A DNA stretch of 14,279 nucleotides, from the NCBI GenBank assembly GCA_029257755.1, contig JARIAP010000004.1, positions 1 to 14,279 on the forward strand. Direction: 5' to 3'. The notes beneath the pieces were generated by a model. It saw only the letters and a list, made by a program, of their open reading frames with translations. It was not told where the DNA came from and ran no database searches. Made by a program: the position numbers and the translations under genes. This DNA is from Helicobacter sp. (lineage in GTDB: Bacteria; Campylobacterota; Campylobacteria; Campylobacterales; Helicobacteraceae). Positions 1 to 8,077 of this stretch are shown here, one piece after another (the stretch's first letter is position 1; each line of letters begins with the position of its first letter).

Positions 1-403
1 ACCAATCACCCAAACTCTCTTTTTATTATCCCATATATAATACATTCCTACGCCATTATCTTTATTGCTATCAATCTCTCCATAATCATAAAAGTTATTT
101 TGTTGATCTAATTTAATTCATTTTCTTTATGAAATATTTTGTATGCTTTGGTTATATTTTTTGATTTCCGCTTCTTCACCTTGTATATTTTCACAAGCGA
201 ATTTACAGCCATTTGTAGGATATTTACATAAATCTATAAAAGCTAATTTATTAGAATCTAGAGAGAGTTTTTGTATTATAAGGCACTAAAAAGACTTTGG
301 TAAAAAATTTTGCCCTTTGTTTTATCATCTCATTTGCTTTCTCTTTGCTTAGATTCATAACTCCTGCATAGACACTCATACTTAAATATAAAAACAATAA
401 CAT
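1..403 (-). pseudogene. Remnant of an unrecognised exported protein, cut by left edge
   Basis: Reading leftwards from an ATG at 403, the translation begins MLLFLYLSMSVYAG, a short hydrophobic segment resembling a signal peptide with a possible cleavage after VYA. It continues with a basic helical stretch and stops at 251-253. The coding pattern resumes in another frame from an (AG)4 tract at 260-267: one extra dinucleotide there restores an open frame reading LDSNKLAFIDLCKYPTNGCK and onward. That frame has two in-frame stops near 129-141, then continues open (FYDYGEIDSNKDNGVG, then YYIWDNKKRVWVIG) to the edge. Two cysteines occur in CKYPTNGCKFAC context along with a third. I do not recognise the family. 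The frameshift plus two stops argue for a decayed gene; sequencing error is a less likely alternative. The original start may have been lost at the junction with the glmS remnant. Confidence 0.5.
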
Positions 404-655
404 TTGTTTCTGTTGGTTTGCTATGGGTAGCCCATCTTGTATGCCCAATAGCAAGACCATAAGATTTAAAACATTTATTTTCTAATGTAGATTCTAAATT
501 ACTAAGCTTTCCTACAGAGCGAAACACACTTAAATTATCTTGTTGCAATATAGCAATACCACATTATCATAACACCTATATTCTAACTCTCTTAAACTAT
601 CAATAATAATCTTTTTCTTATCCTTATTCCCAATATATCCAACAATACCGCACAT
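404..655 (-). pseudogene. glmS: glmS N-terminal remnant (glucosamine-6-phosphate synthase), frameshifted
   Basis: GlmS makes glucosamine-6-phosphate from fructose-6-phosphate and glutamine, and its N-terminal glutaminase uses Cys2 after Met removal (family knowledge). Here an ATG at 655 opens [15 protein letters not shown], the canonical GlmS start with the cysteine intact, then ELEYRCYD where the family has ELEYRGYDSAG. A one-base deletion around 561-565 shifts the frame. The next frame gives [14 protein letters not shown] and GLAIGHTRWATHSKPTETN, matching the HTRWATHG-PT-N block. Homology ends near 403, where the family would continue NAHPH. The G-to-C and G-to-S changes, the frameshift and loss of the rest (about 500 residues missing) make it non-functional. 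An AAGG ribosome-binding site still precedes the ATG. A complete glmS must exist elsewhere if this organism makes its own amino sugars. Confidence 0.85.
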
Positions 656-1000
656 ATATAACCCTTAAAAATATAAGTTTTAATCATCTTAAAAATTATG
701 GAATCTTTAAGCTATGCAAATTTTTTATTTTAGCAAAAAAATGCAAACTTAACTTGCATAAATATGCTATTTAAAAGGTTTGATAGTATTATAATGTTTA
801 TTGCTAAACTTGCTAATCAAACATTTATTGAGTTGTGTTAATTAAAAAATATATTTCTAATAAAAGATTGTGTTTTTTTTTTTTTATAAAAATCCTTGAC
901 TTATTTTTTATATGGTAAGAATAAAATTAATTATATTAGGGATAATCTTATAAATATAGTGCTATATGTAGCTATATTATTAAGATATTAATTTATAGTA
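656..1000. other. Gene-free spacer between glmS remnant and uvrB
   Basis: I see no convincing reading frame on either strand in these 345 bases. Contents: one AGATTCCAT word (minus, 698-706), the minus-strand hairpin at 735-759, a run of 13 T at 873-885, a TTGACT at 896-901 without a well-spaced -10 box, and an A/T-only inverted repeat (AATTTATA/TATAAATT, 990-1009) that overlaps the uvrB stop codon and could be a weak terminator. Confidence 0.6.
735..759 (-). terminator. Candidate rho-independent terminator (minus strand)
   Basis: ATGCAA (741-746) pairs with TTGCAT (754-759) around a 7-base loop. On the minus strand the hairpin is followed by six T. It lies about 240 bases beyond the uvrB stop and just upstream of the glmS remnant, so it could end uvrB transcription. 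The stem is short and A/T-rich. Confidence 0.4.
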
Positions 1001-2983
1001 TTATAAATTCTTAATCCTTGATATTTCATCTCTTAGTTGTATAGCACTTTCAAAATCAAGTTTTTTACTAGCTTCAAGCATTTTTGCCCTTAACTCTTTT
1101 AATAAATTCTCTTTTTCTTTTGGCGGTATTTTGTCTTTTTTATTTAATCTATTATATGTTTTAGAAGTATCTTCTAGTCTTAATTCTTCCTCTACATTTC
1201 TACTAACAGATTTTGGTATTATATTATGTTTCTTATTAAATTCTTTTTGTTTTTTGCGTCTATATGTTGTTGTATCCATTGCTTTACGCATGGAGTTTGT
1301 AATCTTTTCTGCATATAAAATCACTTTGCCATTAATATTTCTAGCTGCTCTACCCATTGTTTGAATAAGACTTGTTTCACTTCTTAAAAAACCCTCTTTA
1401 TCAGCATCCATAATGGCAACAAGGCTAACTTCTGGTAAATCTAATCCCTCTCTTAAAAGGTTTATACCAACTAAAACATCAAATATACCTAAACGCAAAT
1501 TCCGTATTAAATGATTTCTCTCTATCGCATCGATTTCACTATGTAAATATTCTATTTTTATACCCTCTTTTGAATAATATTTTGCTAATTCTTCACTCAT
1601 CTTTTTAGTTAATGTAGTAATTAATACCCTTTCTTTTCTATCTATTCTAATTTTTATTTCATCAAGCAAATCTTTAACTTGCAATCTAGAATCTCTTACT
1701 TCAAACTCTGGATCAAGCAGTCCTGTAGGTCTAATTATTTGCTCACTTATATTATTTTTGCTTAGGGATAACTCAAGTTCTGCTGGAGTAGCTGAAACAA
1801 ATAAAAAATTTGCATTTTTATTAATAAATTCTTCAAATCTTAAAGGACGATTATCAAGAGCACTTGGAAGCCTAAAGCCATATTCTACTAATACCTCCTT
1901 TCTACTTCTATCTCCTGCATACATACCGCCAAATTGTGGCAAACTAACATGACTTTCATCTACTATTAATAAATATGGCTTATTTTTATATTCAAAATAA
2001 TCAAGTAAAGAAAAAGGAGTTTCACCGGGTTTTTTGCCTGTTAAATGTCTTGCATAATTTTCAATTCCCTTACAGATTCCATGTTCTTTTATCATTTCAA
2101 GATCAAATTCTGTGCGAGATTTTAATCTTTCATATTCTACTGCTTTATTGTTGTCTTGATAAAATTTTAACCTTTCTTCTAACTCAATTTGTATATTGTA
2201 TATAGCTTGTTTCAATCTATCATGCCCTACTATAAATTGATTAGCTGCATAAAGAATATAAGATTCTATATTTTTTACAAAATTATTATCAATAGATTCT
2301 AAAATACTTATTTGCTCTATCTCATCACCAAAAAATTCTAAACGGATAAACTCAATTTCATTATAAGCAGGAAAAATATCTACAATTTCACCTTTAACTC
2401 GAAAATTACCTCTTTCAAAACTTGTTTCATTTCTAGCATATCCCATTTCAACAAGCTTTGACAATAACATTTTTTGTTGATAAAATTTACCAACTTCTAA
2501 TTTTTCTATCATTGTTAAATATTCATTTGGACTACCTAAGCCATAATTTGCCGATACACTAGCAATAACTATAACATCATCATATCCTAGCAATGAAGTT
2601 GTAGCACTTAATCTTAATCTTTCTAATTCCTCATTGATTGAACTATCTTTTTCTATAAATAAATCTCTCCTTGGAATATATGCCTCTGGTTGGTAATAAT
2701 CAAAATGACTAATAAAGTATTCTACATGATTGTGCGGAAAAAAACTTTTAAATTCACTATATAACTGCGCACATAAAGTTTTATTATGACTCATAATTAA
2801 TGTTGGCATATTTAAATTTTGTATTACATTCGCCATGCTAAATGTTTTTCCGCTTCCAGTAACGCCAATAAGAGTATTATATTTTTCATTATTTTTAATT
2901 TGCTTACAAATAGATTCTATTGCATTTGGTTGATCGCCTGCTGGTTTATAATTTGATTTTAAATTAAATAACTTTTTTTTCAC
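1001..2983 (-). CDS. uvrB: UvrB, excinuclease ABC subunit B
   Basis: UvrB is the damage-verifying helicase-like subunit of nucleotide excision repair. It is loaded by UvrA and hands the lesion to UvrC. From the GTG at 2983 the protein is 660 residues, the usual family length. It has Walker A GVTGSGKT at 40-47, the beta-hairpin region [18 protein letters not shown], a DEXH-type motif [18 protein letters not shown], helicase motif VI region [10 protein letters not shown], and a C-terminal UVR motif ([15 protein letters not shown]) that contacts UvrC. The GTG was chosen because the family starts about here ([16 protein letters not shown]) and AAGG precedes it by 8 bases. The longer frame to 3118 adds 45 hydrophobic residues that would overlap the divergent gene and its promoter. 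The start codon lies between two runs of eight A. It diverges from the 3044 gene. Confidence 0.96.
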   Translation of the reverse strand: MKKKLFNLKSNYKPAGDQPNAIESICKQIKNNEKYNTLIGVTGSGKTFSMANVIQNLNMPTLIMSHNKTLCAQLYSEFKSFFPHNHVEYFISHFDYYQPEAYIPRRDLFIEKDSSINEELERLRLSATTSLLGYDDVIVIASVSANYGLGSPNEYLTMIEKLEVGKFYQQKMLLSKLVEMGYARNETSFERGNFRVKGEIVDIFPAYNEIEFIRLEFFGDEIEQISILESIDNNFVKNIESYILYAANQFIVGHDRLKQAIYNIQIELEERLKFYQDNNKAVEYERLKSRTEFDLEMIKEHGICKGIENYARHLTGKKPGETPFSLLDYFEYKNKPYLLIVDESHVSLPQFGGMYAGDRSRKEVLVEYGFRLPSALDNRPLRFEEFINKNANFLFVSATPAELELSLSKNNISEQIIRPTGLLDPEFEVRDSRLQVKDLLDEIKIRIDRKERVLITTLTKKMSEELAKYYSKEGIKIEYLHSEIDAIERNHLIRNLRLGIFDVLVGINLLREGLDLPEVSLVAIMDADKEGFLRSETSLIQTMGRAARNINGKVILYAEKITNSMRKAMDTTTYRRKKQKEFNKKHNIIPKSVSRNVEEELRLEDTSKTYNRLNKKDKIPPKEKENLLKELRAKMLEASKKLDFESAIQLRDEISRIKNL

Positions 2984-3008
2984 TATATACACCTTTTTTT
3001 TAGCTACA

Positions 3009-3016
3009 ATTATAAT
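3009..3016. promoter_or_regulatory. Symmetric -10 box between uvrB and the priA cluster
   Basis: The palindrome ATTATAAT gives a perfect TATAAT on both strands: 3011-3016 towards the coiled-coil gene and 3014-3009 towards uvrB. Start sites about 7 bases further would give 5' leaders of roughly 20 bases on each side, each with room for its ribosome-binding site. No good -35 box is seen, as is usual for sigma-70 promoters in Helicobacter and Campylobacter. Confidence 0.5.
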
Positions 3017-3043
3017 CAAATTTATTATGCTTAAGGAGAATAT

Positions 3044-3376
3044 ATGCAAGAAAATAGTTATGAAACAACAAGCAAAAATACAAATGTGGAAAATGAAAAT
3101 CAATACACCAATACACAAAAAAATACAGGGGTGGGATTACTAAGTCTAGTAAATGAAGTAAAAAATTTACTTGATTCAAGCTATAATAAAAAAATTGAAG
3201 AATTAGAATTTAAGCTTTTAGAAAAAGATGAAGAAATATCTAAAATGGCATTAGAAATCAGCATGTTAAAGGCACAAAACGAAGAAAAAGAACTAGAAAA
3301 CTTTAGAATGAGAGAAGAAATTAATGCTAGTAAGATAATATTAGAACAATTATCTATGACTTTAGGTAAATCTTAA
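3044..3376 (+). CDS. Small coiled-coil protein, function unknown
   Basis: A 110-residue protein behind a strong AAGGAG site at 3033-3038. Residues 1-30 are polar and rich in Asn, Thr and Glu, probably disordered. Residues 31-45 are a short amphipathic stretch ([15 protein letters not shown]). From about residue 47 to 105 there is a highly charged heptad-like helix ([16 protein letters not shown] and onward) typical of a coiled coil. No signal peptide or membrane segment is seen. It is the first gene of the plus-strand group leading to priA and diverges from uvrB. I do not recognise a family; the shape resembles small cell-division or structural coiled-coil proteins, but nothing in the sequence proves such a role. 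Confidence 0.75.
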   Translation: MQENSYETTSKNTNVENENQYTNTQKNTGVGLLSLVNEVKNLLDSSYNKKIEELEFKLLEKDEEISKMALEISMLKAQNEEKELENFRMREEINASKIILEQLSMTLGKS

Positions 3377-3442
3377 AAATTTAGATTCCATCTAATAAGA
3401 ATTTATTAAAAGCATAAGTAATAATTAATTGCGGATTTAACA

Positions 3443-3778
3443 ATGAAAAATGATATAGCAAACAATAGTGCAGAACCACACAACAAAGTAAATCCACATT
3501 CAAATAACTATAATGCAATGTCTAATGTGTCGCAAAAAATAGTATCTAATATGCAAATAACAAGTTTGCAGCAGGATATAAAAATTTACATTGATAAAAG
3601 AGTGTTTAGTCTTAGTTTAGATAACTTTAATGAAAATTCTAAAAATAAAATCATAGACTTATTTTATCAAAGGCATTACACACTTGAAGAACTACTTGCG
3701 ATATTTATAAAAATGCTAAAAGATCAAAGCTTAGCAGAACAAGAATTATTAAATATAGTAAAAATACTAACACCTTAA
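3443..3778 (+). CDS. Conserved-looking small protein upstream of priA, function unknown
   Basis: A 111-residue soluble protein. The first 45 residues are Asn/Ser-rich and probably disordered. Residues 45-111 look folded and mostly helical (YIDKRVFSLSLDNF, YTLEELLAIFIKML, EQELLNIVKIL). The stop overlaps the priA start by one base (TAATG at 3776-3780), so translation of the two is probably coupled. The ribosome-binding site is weak (GGA at 3433-3435), and other starts are possible at the internal ATG at 3518 or nearby, which would remove part of the disordered N-terminus. No family is recognised, and the only functional hint is its coupling to the replication-restart helicase. Confidence 0.7.
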   Translation: MKNDIANNSAEPHNKVNPHSNNYNAMSNVSQKIVSNMQITSLQQDIKIYIDKRVFSLSLDNFNENSKNKIIDLFYQRHYTLEELLAIFIKMLKDQSLAEQELLNIVKILTP

Positions 3779-5718
3779 TGCAACATATAATAGTAGAAGT
3801 GGTTGGCATGAAATTACAACCATTATTGTATTATACAAATGATTGTATAAAAAAGTTTGATATTGTATTAATAAAGTTAAAAAATAAGGAATGCTATGGC
3901 ATAGTAATTAATATTATTGAAAAAAAAGAATATGAATTTGAAATAATGGAAGCAAAACAATCAAATTACAGCTTAACAGACACACAAAAGATTCTATTAA
4001 AATTTATAAGTTCATATTACATGCAACAAATAGGTATTAGCATCAAAATATTTGTTTTAAGAGATAACAATATAAGTATAAAAAAACATGATAAATATAC
4101 TATGAATTTAAACACACTATCTAATCAACAACAATTAGTTTTTAATAAATGTAAAGAAAACAATATTAGTTTAATTTTTGGTGCAACAGGAAGTGGTAAA
4201 ACAGAAATATATTTTCATGCTATAAAGGAATGTATAAATAAGGGACAACAAGCACTTTTATTAATGCCAGAAATTTCACTCACCCCACAAATGCAAAAAA
4301 GACTACAAAAAGCATTTCCAAATCTTTCAGATATATGGCACAGCAAACGCACAACAAAACAAAAACAAAAAACTCTACAATCATTACAAGATGAAACAAC
4401 AAAAATTATTGCTGGTGCAAGAAGTGCTTTATTTTTGCCATATACAAATTTAGGGTTAATAATTATAGATGAAGAACACGACGACTCGTATAAGTCAAAT
4501 AGCCAACCAAAATATAACGCTAGAGATTTAGCAATATTTCTAAGCAACAAGGGAATTAAAGTTATTTTAGGAAGTGCTACACCAAGCACAAAGAGTTATT
4601 ATATAGCAAAAAAATATAACTATCTTCTACATTTGCAAAATAGATTCCATGAAACACAATGTGAAATGATTTATGATGAAACAAATCAAATTGGGCCAAG
4701 CAATAAAATAATCTATGAAATACAAAATACACTTTTACAAAACAAACAAATAATAGTCTTTATTCCTACTCGTGCTAATTTTAAAATCATTGAATGTATA
4801 GTTTGTAAGCACAAAATAACTTGCCCACATTGCTCTATATCATTAAGCTTACATAGTAAAAAAAATGCTTTAGTATGCCATTATTGCAATTTTATGTGTC
4901 AAATACCAACGCATTGCAAGATTTGCGGTAATGAAGAGTTAAGTGGAATTAGAATAGGAACAGAAGAATTTAAAAAACAATTACAAAAAAAACTTGAAAA
5001 TAAAAACATAAATGCAAAAATTGAAGTATTTGATAGAGATAATATAACAACTCAAAATAAGTTAGAAAAAATATTAAAGGCATTTGATAATCAAGAAATA
5101 GACATACTTATTGGAACTCAAATGATTGCAAAAGGTCATGATTACCATAATGTATTTTTAAGCATTATAATAGGCATAGATTATATGCTACAAATTCCAG
5201 ATTATAGGGCATATGAAAACTCTTTTTCATTGCTTTATCAAGTATCGGGTAGAAGTGGTAGAAAGAATAATGGAAAAATATTAATACAAACTAAAGATTC
5301 TCAAGTCATAAGTGATTTAGGGGGAGATTATACAAAAGTATTAGAATATGAAATAGAATCTAGATATAATCTTTATCCGCCATTTTGTCGTCTAGCTTTG
5401 GTGAGCTTTAATAATAAAGATGATAAAAAAGCATATAGTTTAGCAATAGAATTTAAAAATACTTTAGAGCATATAAAAACATCATATATAAAACATGAAA
5501 ATACAGAATCTAAAATAACAAAAAATATTCAACATGTTGAAATTGTAGGGCTATGTGAAGCTAGTATATTTAAGGTAAATAGAAAATATTACTATCAAAT
5601 ACTGCTTAGATCACACAATAATCTAGCATTACAACAAATATTATCATATGCACTAAATATATCATCAAAAATTATACAAGAAAACATTGATATAAATATA
5701 GATCCATTAAATATTTAA
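3778..5718 (+). CDS. priA: PriA, primosomal replication-restart helicase
   Basis: PriA recognises stalled or repaired forks and reloads the replicative helicase with its 3'-5' helicase activity. The protein is 646 residues. An N-terminal DNA-binding region (about 1-110) precedes Walker A GATGSGKT (135-142), the motif Ia region LLMPEISLTPQM, the DEEH box at 231-234 and motif III GSATPS. A cysteine cluster begins C340-x2-C343, C349-x2-C352, C367-x2-C370 and runs on to CKICG near 382; it matches the zinc-binding insert of PriA. Motif V/VI regions LIGTQMIAKGHD and QVSGRSGR follow. The ATG overlapping the upstream stop (TAATG) suits the family N-terminus. It converges with murA, with a hairpin terminator between them. 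Confidence 0.95.
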   Translation: MQHIIVEVVGMKLQPLLYYTNDCIKKFDIVLIKLKNKECYGIVINIIEKKEYEFEIMEAKQSNYSLTDTQKILLKFISSYYMQQIGISIKIFVLRDNNISIKKHDKYTMNLNTLSNQQQLVFNKCKENNISLIFGATGSGKTEIYFHAIKECINKGQQALLLMPEISLTPQMQKRLQKAFPNLSDIWHSKRTTKQKQKTLQSLQDETTKIIAGARSALFLPYTNLGLIIIDEEHDDSYKSNSQPKYNARDLAIFLSNKGIKVILGSATPSTKSYYIAKKYNYLLHLQNRFHETQCEMIYDETNQIGPSNKIIYEIQNTLLQNKQIIVFIPTRANFKIIECIVCKHKITCPHCSISLSLHSKKNALVCHYCNFMCQIPTHCKICGNEELSGIRIGTEEFKKQLQKKLENKNINAKIEVFDRDNITTQNKLEKILKAFDNQEIDILIGTQMIAKGHDYHNVFLSIIIGIDYMLQIPDYRAYENSFSLLYQVSGRSGRKNNGKILIQTKDSQVISDLGGDYTKVLEYEIESRYNLYPPFCRLALVSFNNKDDKKAYSLAIEFKNTLEHIKTSYIKHENTESKITKNIQHVEIVGLCEASIFKVNRKYYYQILLRSHNNLALQQILSYALNISSKIIQENIDINIDPLNI

Positions 5719-5761
5719 GTTTATAATAGATTAAGACTTATATATTACAAAAATACAAAAT

Positions 5762-5779
5762 AGACAATGTTTATTGTCT
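5762..5779. terminator. Hairpin terminator between convergent priA and murA
   Basis: AGACAAT (5762-5768) and ATTGTCT (5773-5779) form a perfect 7-bp stem with a 4-base loop. On the minus strand it is followed by a T-rich stretch (TATTTTGTATTTTTG), so it best fits termination of murA; it may also stop priA transcripts. It lies 44 bases beyond the priA stop and 34 beyond the murA stop. Confidence 0.6.
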
Positions 5780-5812
5780 TGCATAATTAAATAGTATTGT
5801 TGCTAAATAAAA

Positions 5813-7093
5813 CTATTCTTTTAATCTTTTGATTTTTGCACCAAGACTGCTAAGTTTTGTTTCAAGGTGTTCATATCCTCTATCTAAATGATAGATTCTA
5901 TGAATCTTGCTTACTCCTTTTGCAACAAGAGCTGCAAGAACTAATGCTGATGAAGCCCTTAAATCTGTTGCCATTACATCTGCACCAATAAGCTCACTTT
6001 TACCATTTATTTGTGCTACATTCCCATCTATTGCTATATTAGCACCTAATCTTTGTAATTCATTTACATGCATAAATCTATTTTCAAATAATGTTTCTTT
6101 AATAAAACTAGCTCCTTCACACTGCGTACTTAACGCCATAAATTGTGCTTGCATATCTGTTGGAAAACCCGGATATTCTGTTGTTGTGATTCTAAAAGAA
6201 TTAAGCGATTTTTTACTTGGGTATATCTCCATTATACCATTATTTATATCTCCATTAAACATGGTTTCAAATCCTATTTCTTTTAATTTTAAGGTTATAC
6301 TCTCTATATGTTCATCAACAACATCAATCAATGTAATATGTGAATTTGTAATAGCACCTACACATAAATATGTCCCTGCTTCAATTCTATCTGGTATAAC
6401 CTTAGTTGGCTTAAACTCTAAAAGTTCTCCACCTGTTCCATTAATTATAATTTCTGATGAACCTATACCACTTATAGATAAACCCCCATCACTCAATGTT
6501 TGACATAATTGAACTACTTCTGGTTCTTTTGCAGCATTTATAATCCTTGATTTACCACTTGCAAGTGCTGATGCCATAATTACATTGCTTGTGCCTGTTA
6601 CCGTAATCTTGTCAAATACAATATCTGCACCTTTTAATCCATTTTTTGCGTTTGCTAATATATATCCACCCTTTACTTCTACTTCTGCACCAAGCTTTTG
6701 CATAGCTTTTATATGCAAATCAACAGGACGCGCACCAATTGCACAACCTCCGGGCAAACTCACTTCACAATGTCCAAATCTAGCCAATAATGGTCCTAAT
6801 ACAAGTATAGAAGCACGCATTTTTCTTACTATATCATATGTTGCTCTTGTATCATTTATCGTTGAAGTATTTATTGTCCTACAACCATATCCACTTGTTT
6901 CAATATTTGCGCCAAGCATAGTTAATAATTTTACAAAGGTGTTAATATCTGCCACTTCTGGTAAGTTATTTAATTCCATATTGTTTTTAGATAATATTGA
7001 TAAGGCTAATAATGGAAGTGCAGAATTTTTTGAACCAGATATTTTAACATTGCCATTTAATTTATATCCACCTTCAATTTCTAAATAGTCCAT
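5813..7093 (-). CDS. murA: MurA, UDP-N-acetylglucosamine 1-carboxyvinyltransferase
   Basis: MurA transfers enolpyruvate from PEP to UDP-GlcNAc, the first committed step of peptidoglycan synthesis, in the cytoplasm. At 426 residues it has the normal length. Visible family residues are K22-N23 (SGSKNSALP, where most members have SGAKNAALP), R93 in [17 protein letters not shown], the catalytic cysteine C117 in [13 protein letters not shown] (fosfomycin target position), D49 in EVADI, and the C-terminal [10 protein letters not shown] and [12 protein letters not shown] motifs that bind the uridine and substrate. A good site (AAAGG, 5 bases spacing) precedes the ATG. Three tRNA genes lie just upstream in the same direction, so it may be read from the same transcript. 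With Cys rather than Asp at the active site, fosfomycin sensitivity at the target level is expected. Confidence 0.96.
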   Translation of the reverse strand: MDYLEIEGGYKLNGNVKISGSKNSALPLLALSILSKNNMELNNLPEVADINTFVKLLTMLGANIETSGYGCRTINTSTINDTRATYDIVRKMRASILVLGPLLARFGHCEVSLPGGCAIGARPVDLHIKAMQKLGAEVEVKGGYILANAKNGLKGADIVFDKITVTGTSNVIMASALASGKSRIINAAKEPEVVQLCQTLSDGGLSISGIGSSEIIINGTGGELLEFKPTKVIPDRIEAGTYLCVGAITNSHITLIDVVDEHIESITLKLKEIGFETMFNGDINNGIMEIYPSKKSLNSFRITTTEYPGFPTDMQAQFMALSTQCEGASFIKETLFENRFMHVNELQRLGANIAIDGNVAQINGKSELIGADVMATDLRASSALVLAALVAKGVSKIHRIYHLDRGYEHLETKLSSLGAKIKRLKE

Positions 7094-7181
7094 ATATGCC
7101 TTTCTTTGAAAAATTTTTTAGTTAGTATATTGTAATTTAAACAACTTATATTTATATTATCCGCTACATTAATAAATAACA

Positions 7182-7258
7182 TGGTGTCCCGAAAGGGATT
7201 TGAACCCATGACCTTAAGATTAGGAATCTTACGCTCTATCCAACTGAGCTATCAGGAC
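7182..7258 (-). tRNA. tRNA-Arg (anticodon CCU)
   Basis: Read on the minus strand this is a full 77-nt cloverleaf with encoded CCA. The acceptor GTCCTGA pairs with TCGGGAC (one G-T), the D arm is GCTC/GAGC, the anticodon stem TAAGA/TCTTA holds loop TTCCTAA (anticodon CCU, reading AGG), and the T loop is TTCAAAT. The T stem ATGGG/CCCTT carries one T-T mismatch. It is the last of three tRNA genes, 88 bases upstream of murA. Confidence 0.93.
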
Positions 7259-7278
7259 ATTTAATTGTATAATTGAGA

Positions 7279-7365
7279 TGGTGCCGAAGGTCGGACTCGA
7301 ACCGACACAAGGTTTCCCTTACTAGATTTTGAGTCTAGCGCGTCTACCAATTTCACCACTCCGGC
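7279..7365 (-). tRNA. tRNA-Leu (anticodon CAA)
   Basis: An 87-nt class II tRNA with encoded CCA. The acceptor GCCGGAG pairs with CTTCGGC, the anticodon stem CTAGA/TCTAG holds loop CTCAAAA (anticodon CAA, reading UUG), a long variable arm follows, and the T arm is GTCGG-TTCGAGT-CCGAC. It lies 20 bases before tRNA-Arg and 47 after tRNA-Leu(GAG), consistent with one precursor. Confidence 0.94.
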
Positions 7366-7412
7366 TAAATATTGATAAATGAGGTATAACCATTTATAAA
7401 AAATTACACAAA

Positions 7413-7496
7413 TGGTGCGCTGAGTGAGACTTGAACTCACACGGATTTCTCCGCCACCCCCTCAAGATGGTGTGTCTACCATTCCACCACCAGCGC
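7413..7496 (-). tRNA. tRNA-Leu (anticodon GAG)
   Basis: An 84-nt class II tRNA with encoded CCA. The acceptor GCGCTGG pairs with CTCAGCGC positions, the anticodon stem CCATC/GGTGG (one T-G pair) holds loop TTGAGGG (anticodon GAG, reading CUC and CUU), a long variable arm follows, and the T arm is TGAG-TTCAAGT-CTCA. It is the first tRNA of the cluster; its 5' end sits only three bases after a strong hairpin. Confidence 0.93.
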
Positions 7497-7499
7497 AAA

Positions 7500-7526
7500 T
7501 AATTGCGGTTATATAAACCGCAATTA
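7500..7526 (-). terminator. Strong hairpin between atpE and the tRNA cluster
   Basis: TAATTGCGGTT and AACCGCAATTA form a perfect 11-bp stem with a 5-base loop, beginning 21 bases beyond the atpE stop. It is the most stable intergenic hairpin I see here. Only TTT follows before the mature tRNA 5' end, so it is either a terminator with a minimal U tract or an mRNA 3'-end stabiliser and processing signal. Confidence 0.6.
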
Positions 7527-7547
7527 CGCAAGTATTAATAAAAAATA

Positions 7548-7880
7548 TTAAAGATAAGGATTAACAAACATAGCAATAATTGCAAATACAAGAGTATATA
7601 TAACTTGTGCTTCAATCAAAGCAATTGCAACAAACATTGTAGTTTGCAACTTTGACCCAATTGCAGGATTTCTAGCTGTTCCAGAAATAGCAGCAGCAGC
7701 AGCATGTCCCATACCTATACCACCACCAAGTGCCGCAATACCAAGACCAACAACTCCAGCCAAAATAGAAAGAGCCATTACTAAATCAGCACCAGTAATG
7801 TTTGCTCCCATACTAGCCTTAACATCTGCTGCTAAAGCAAAACCGATACATGCAAAAAATAAAACTAGAAGTTTTTTCAT
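7548..7880 (-). CDS. atpE: AtpE, F0F1 ATP synthase subunit c
   Basis: Subunit c forms the proton-translocating ring of the F0 motor in the inner membrane. The 110 residues begin with a leader-like hydrophobic segment (KKLLVLFFACIGFALAADV), longer than the roughly 80-residue enterobacterial form but usual in Helicobacter and Campylobacter. Two membrane hairpin helices follow, joined by the polar loop TARNPAI. The ion-binding carboxylate is E90 in ALIEAQVIYTLV. Residues around it do not show the Gln/Ser pattern of sodium-type rings, so a proton ring is expected. Helix 1 has the glycine-rich AALGGGIGMGHAAAAA. An AAGGA site precedes the ATG. It stands apart from other ATP synthase genes, as is known for this group, and is preceded by a structured leader. 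Confidence 0.95.
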   Translation of the reverse strand: MKKLLVLFFACIGFALAADVKASMGANITGADLVMALSILAGVVGLGIAALGGGIGMGHAAAAAISGTARNPAIGSKLQTTMFVAIALIEAQVIYTLVFAIIAMFVNPYL

Positions 7881-7903
7881 AATAATATTCCTTTTAAATA
7901 AAA

Positions 7904-7938
7904 TATGCTACTTCGGATATGCCCCCTACTAAAGCATA
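7904..7938 (-). promoter_or_regulatory. Inverted repeat in the atpE 5' leader
   Basis: On the minus strand TATGCT (7938-7933) pairs with AGCATA (7909-7904) around a G-rich interior (AGTAGGGGGCATATCCG), 24 bases upstream of the atpE start. A possible -10 box TAAAAT at 7950-7945 would put the transcript start almost at the foot of this stem. It may be a stabilising 5' hairpin or a translation-control element; I do not recognise a known riboswitch. Confidence 0.35.
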
Positions 7939-8077
7939 AATATTATTTTATCTACAAATAGCTTAAAATATACTTACACAATAGATATTACAAATTATGA
8001 TTCATTTTTTATTCTAAAAAGATTGAAATTTCAAGTAAATTTAAATGTTACAAATTTCTAAAAGCTAAGCTCTAAGA

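Noticed and set aside
896..927. TTGACT plus AT-rich -10 as a sigma-70 promoter
   Set aside because: The possible -10 boxes are 14 or 20 bases away, and no plus-strand gene follows before the 3' end of uvrB.
2984..3118. Extended N-terminus of UvrB (45 extra hydrophobic residues)
   Set aside because: It overlaps the divergent gene and its promoter, is unlike any UvrB N-terminus, and a GTG with a good ribosome-binding site begins at the family position.
4215..4589. 124-codon minus-strand frame inside priA
   Set aside because: Antisense shadow of the priA helicase core; cysteine- and serine-rich junk without a ribosome-binding site or family resemblance.
5907..6503. 198-codon plus-strand frame inside murA
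   Set aside because: Antisense shadow of a clearly conserved gene; its length reflects the low stop frequency opposite murA codons.
6585..7088. 167-codon plus-strand frame inside murA
   Set aside because: Same antisense shadow effect; no motif, no start signal.
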